Positions 62,578 through 64,000 of a stretch of DNA of 64,000 nucleotides are shown in pieces. The position numbers and the translations under genes are program-made. Within the stretch, counting starts at the first letter, position 1. Every line of letters begins with the position of its first letter. Source of the DNA: an uncultured Clostridia bacterium (GTDB lineage: Bacteria > Bacillota > Clostridia > Christensenellales > Borkfalkiaceae); the NCBI GenBank assembly GCA_944327465.1, contig CALVHH010000003.1, forward strand, positions 62,001 through 126,000, given 5' to 3'. The notes beneath the pieces are model-generated. The model made no database searches. It saw nothing but the letters and a program-made list of their open reading frames with translations, and was not told where the DNA came from.

Positions 62578-62606
62578 TTGTCTTTTAAAAAATGTTGTGG
62601 TATAAT
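62578..62606 (+). promoter_or_regulatory. Promoter of guaB
   Basis: TTGTCT (62578-62583), 17 bases, TATAAT (62601-62606); leader of about 53 nt with AAAGGAGA before ATG 62666. Confidence 0.7.
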
Positions 62607-62665
62607 TTTTAATCAATAACTACAGAAATACTAAATAAGTCATAGAAAGGCAAAGGAGAGAACCA

Positions 62666-64000
62666 ATGGCAACATACATCAACGAACCTTCGCACACCTT
62701 CAACGAATATTTGCTCATACCCGGATATTCTTCAAGCGAACATATTCCCGCCAACGTCACGTTAAAGACGCCGCTTGTTAAATTTAAAAAGGGCGAAAAG
62801 CCCGCAATAGAGATGAACATCCCTATGGTATCGGCAATAATGCAGTCGGTATCCGGTTCAGAGCTCGCTCTCGCGCTTGCGCGTTGCGGCGGCGTTTCGT
62901 TCGTCTACGGTTCGCAGTCCGTCGAAGACGAGGCGGCTATGATTGCAAAGGTAAAGGCGTATAAGGCAGGGTTTGTTGTGAGTGATTCAAATATCACCCC
63001 TGATGCCACCCTTGCAGATATCCTTGAGCTCAAGGCAAAGACGGGGCATTCCACGGTAGCCGTCACCGAGGACGGCAAAGCCAACGGCAAACTCGTAGGT
63101 ATAGTCACCAGCCGCGATTACCGTGTCAGCCGCATGGCAAGGGATGTCAAGGTGAAGGATTTCATGACGCCCCTTTCAAAGCTCATCATTGCGCCGGATA
63201 CCACAACTCTCTCTGAAGCAAACGACATAATTTGGGATAAAAAGCTCAATGCGTTGCCTCTTGTCGACAAGAACGGAAATATGCAGTACTTTGTGTTCCG
63301 CAAGGATTATGATGACCACAAGGGCAACCCCAACGAACTCCTCGATGCAAAAAAGAGGTACGTCGTCGGTGCGGGCATAAATACCCGTGACTATGCCGAT
63401 CGCGTTCCCGCTCTTGTTGAAGCGGGTGCGGACGTGCTCTGCATCGACTCTTCCGAAGGATTTTCCGAGTGGCAGAAGAGAACGCTTGAATGGATACGTT
63501 CAAAGTATGGCGATAAAGTTAAAGTTGGCGCAGGCAATGTCGTTGACAGAGAGGGCTTTATGTTCCTCGCAGAAAACGGCGCCGATTTTGTCAAGGTCGG
63601 CATAGGCGGCGGCTCTATCTGCATTACCCGCGAAACCAAGGGTATAGGCAGGGGGCAGGCAACAGCGCTCATCGAAGTATGCGCCGCACGCGACGAATAC
63701 TATAAAAAGACGGGTATCTATGTTCCCGTGTGCTCGGACGGCGGCATTGTGCATGACCATCATATAACGCTCGCGCTCGCAATGGGCGCCGACTTCGTCA
63801 TGCTGGGCAGGTACTTTGCACGCTTTGACGAAAGTCCCACGCAGAAGCTCTTCGTCGGCGGCACTTACGTCAAGGAATATTGGGGCGAAGGCAGCAACCG
63901 TGCCCGCAACTGGCAGCGCTATGACCTCGGCGGTGCGGCAAAGCTGTCGTTTGAAGAGGGCGTCGACTCCTATGTGCCCTATGCGGGACCTTTAAAGAGC
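62666..64000 (+). CDS. guaB: IMP dehydrogenase, 3' end cut by window edge
   Basis: 445 residues visible of about 500, frame open to the last base. Oxidises IMP to XMP, the committed step to GMP. N-terminal [27 protein letters not shown], a pair of CBS domains (about 105-225), [16 protein letters not shown], and the catalytic loop [14 protein letters not shown] with the active cysteine (near residue 322), then GRGQATA and VCSDGGI. Well-placed ribosome-binding site. Confidence 0.95.
   Translation, partial: MATYINEPSHTFNEYLLIPGYSSSEHIPANVTLKTPLVKFKKGEKPAIEMNIPMVSAIMQSVSGSELALALARCGGVSFVYGSQSVEDEAAMIAKVKAYKAGFVVSDSNITPDATLADILELKAKTGHSTVAVTEDGKANGKLVGIVTSRDYRVSRMARDVKVKDFMTPLSKLIIAPDTTTLSEANDIIWDKKLNALPLVDKNGNMQYFVFRKDYDDHKGNPNELLDAKKRYVVGAGINTRDYADRVPALVEAGADVLCIDSSEGFSEWQKRTLEWIRSKYGDKVKVGAGNVVDREGFMFLAENGADFVKVGIGGGSICITRETKGIGRGQATALIEVCAARDEYYKKTGIYVPVCSDGGIVHDHHITLALAMGADFVMLGRYFARFDESPTQKLFVGGTYVKEYWGEGSNRARNWQRYDLGGAAKLSFEEGVDSYVPYAGPLKS

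Noticed and set aside
1..64000. CRISPR arrays, insertion sequences, prophage genes, rRNA operons
   Set aside because: No regularly spaced repeats, transposase, integrase, capsid or rRNA sequence was seen on either strand.

Overview
The window (about 50% G+C, densely packed, ~50 protein genes, 1 tRNA, RNase P RNA, SRP RNA, one T-box leader) looks like chromosome of an anaerobic, spore-forming Clostridia-type Firmicute. Evidence: sporulation genes spoVAD, spoVAE and yunB with candidate sigma-G and sigma-E promoters; a T-box leader on pheST; a long Gram-positive-type SRP RNA; FeS-dependent two-subunit fumarase; PyrK/PyrD type 1B dihydroorotate dehydrogenase; and a 2-hydroxyacyl-CoA dehydratase activator-like protein. 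RNase P RNA is the ancestral type A. I cannot name a species; an uncultured gut lineage is a guess. No prophage, insertion sequence or CRISPR array is visible.

Layout. 1-7011 (+): pyrimidine operon pyrB(partial)-C-F-K-[tandem small membrane-protein paralogs]-D-E. 7157-8554 (-) spoVAD-spoVAE, divergent from yunB. 9313-12764 (-) pheST behind a T-box. 13107-14473 (-) fumarase, divergent from a CPBP protease gene and rlmH. 15915-25520 (+): M14-like peptidase, tadA, prs, pth, mfd, a large lipoprotein, uppP. 25629-27050 (-) pyk, divergent from rnpB. 27712-34736 (+): degV, acyltransferase-like gene, a split dehydratase-activator pair, alpha/beta hydrolase. 34840-35775 (-) zinc-ribbon membrane protein. 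36025-37937 (+) NatAB-like ABC transporter, then SRP RNA (-), mrp (+). 39333-41317 (-) the putative DNA-repair pair (radical SAM plus partner). 41596-43687 (+) two-component system; 43765 tcdA-like; 44549-49339 uvrB-uvrA. 49504-53536 (+) membrane XRE regulator, ferritin-like protein, two flavoproteins. 53784 tRNA-Glu, then a membrane-anchored SF2 helicase. 56707-58069 (-) lipoprotein and fba; 58382 gapA (+); 59528-60928 (-) polysaccharide deacetylase and XRE/zinc-ribbon regulator; 61103 (+) MocR regulator; 62666 to the edge guaB.

What stands out. (1) A conserved ~22-nt element recurs at six places, always 2-23 nt after a stop codon, five of them in convergent gene gaps and usually beside a GC-rich palindrome. 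(2) Eight or nine genes have a -10 box placed 5-7 nt before the start codon with no Shine-Dalgarno sequence, implying frequent leaderless transcripts. (3) uvrB and the radical SAM DNA-repair pair share an 11-bp operator at the transcription start, a probable LexA box. (4) A tandem family of unknown two-helix membrane proteins sits inside the pyr operon, one copy frameshifted and one reduced to a short remnant. (5) An SF2 helicase with two transmembrane helices follows tRNA-Glu.
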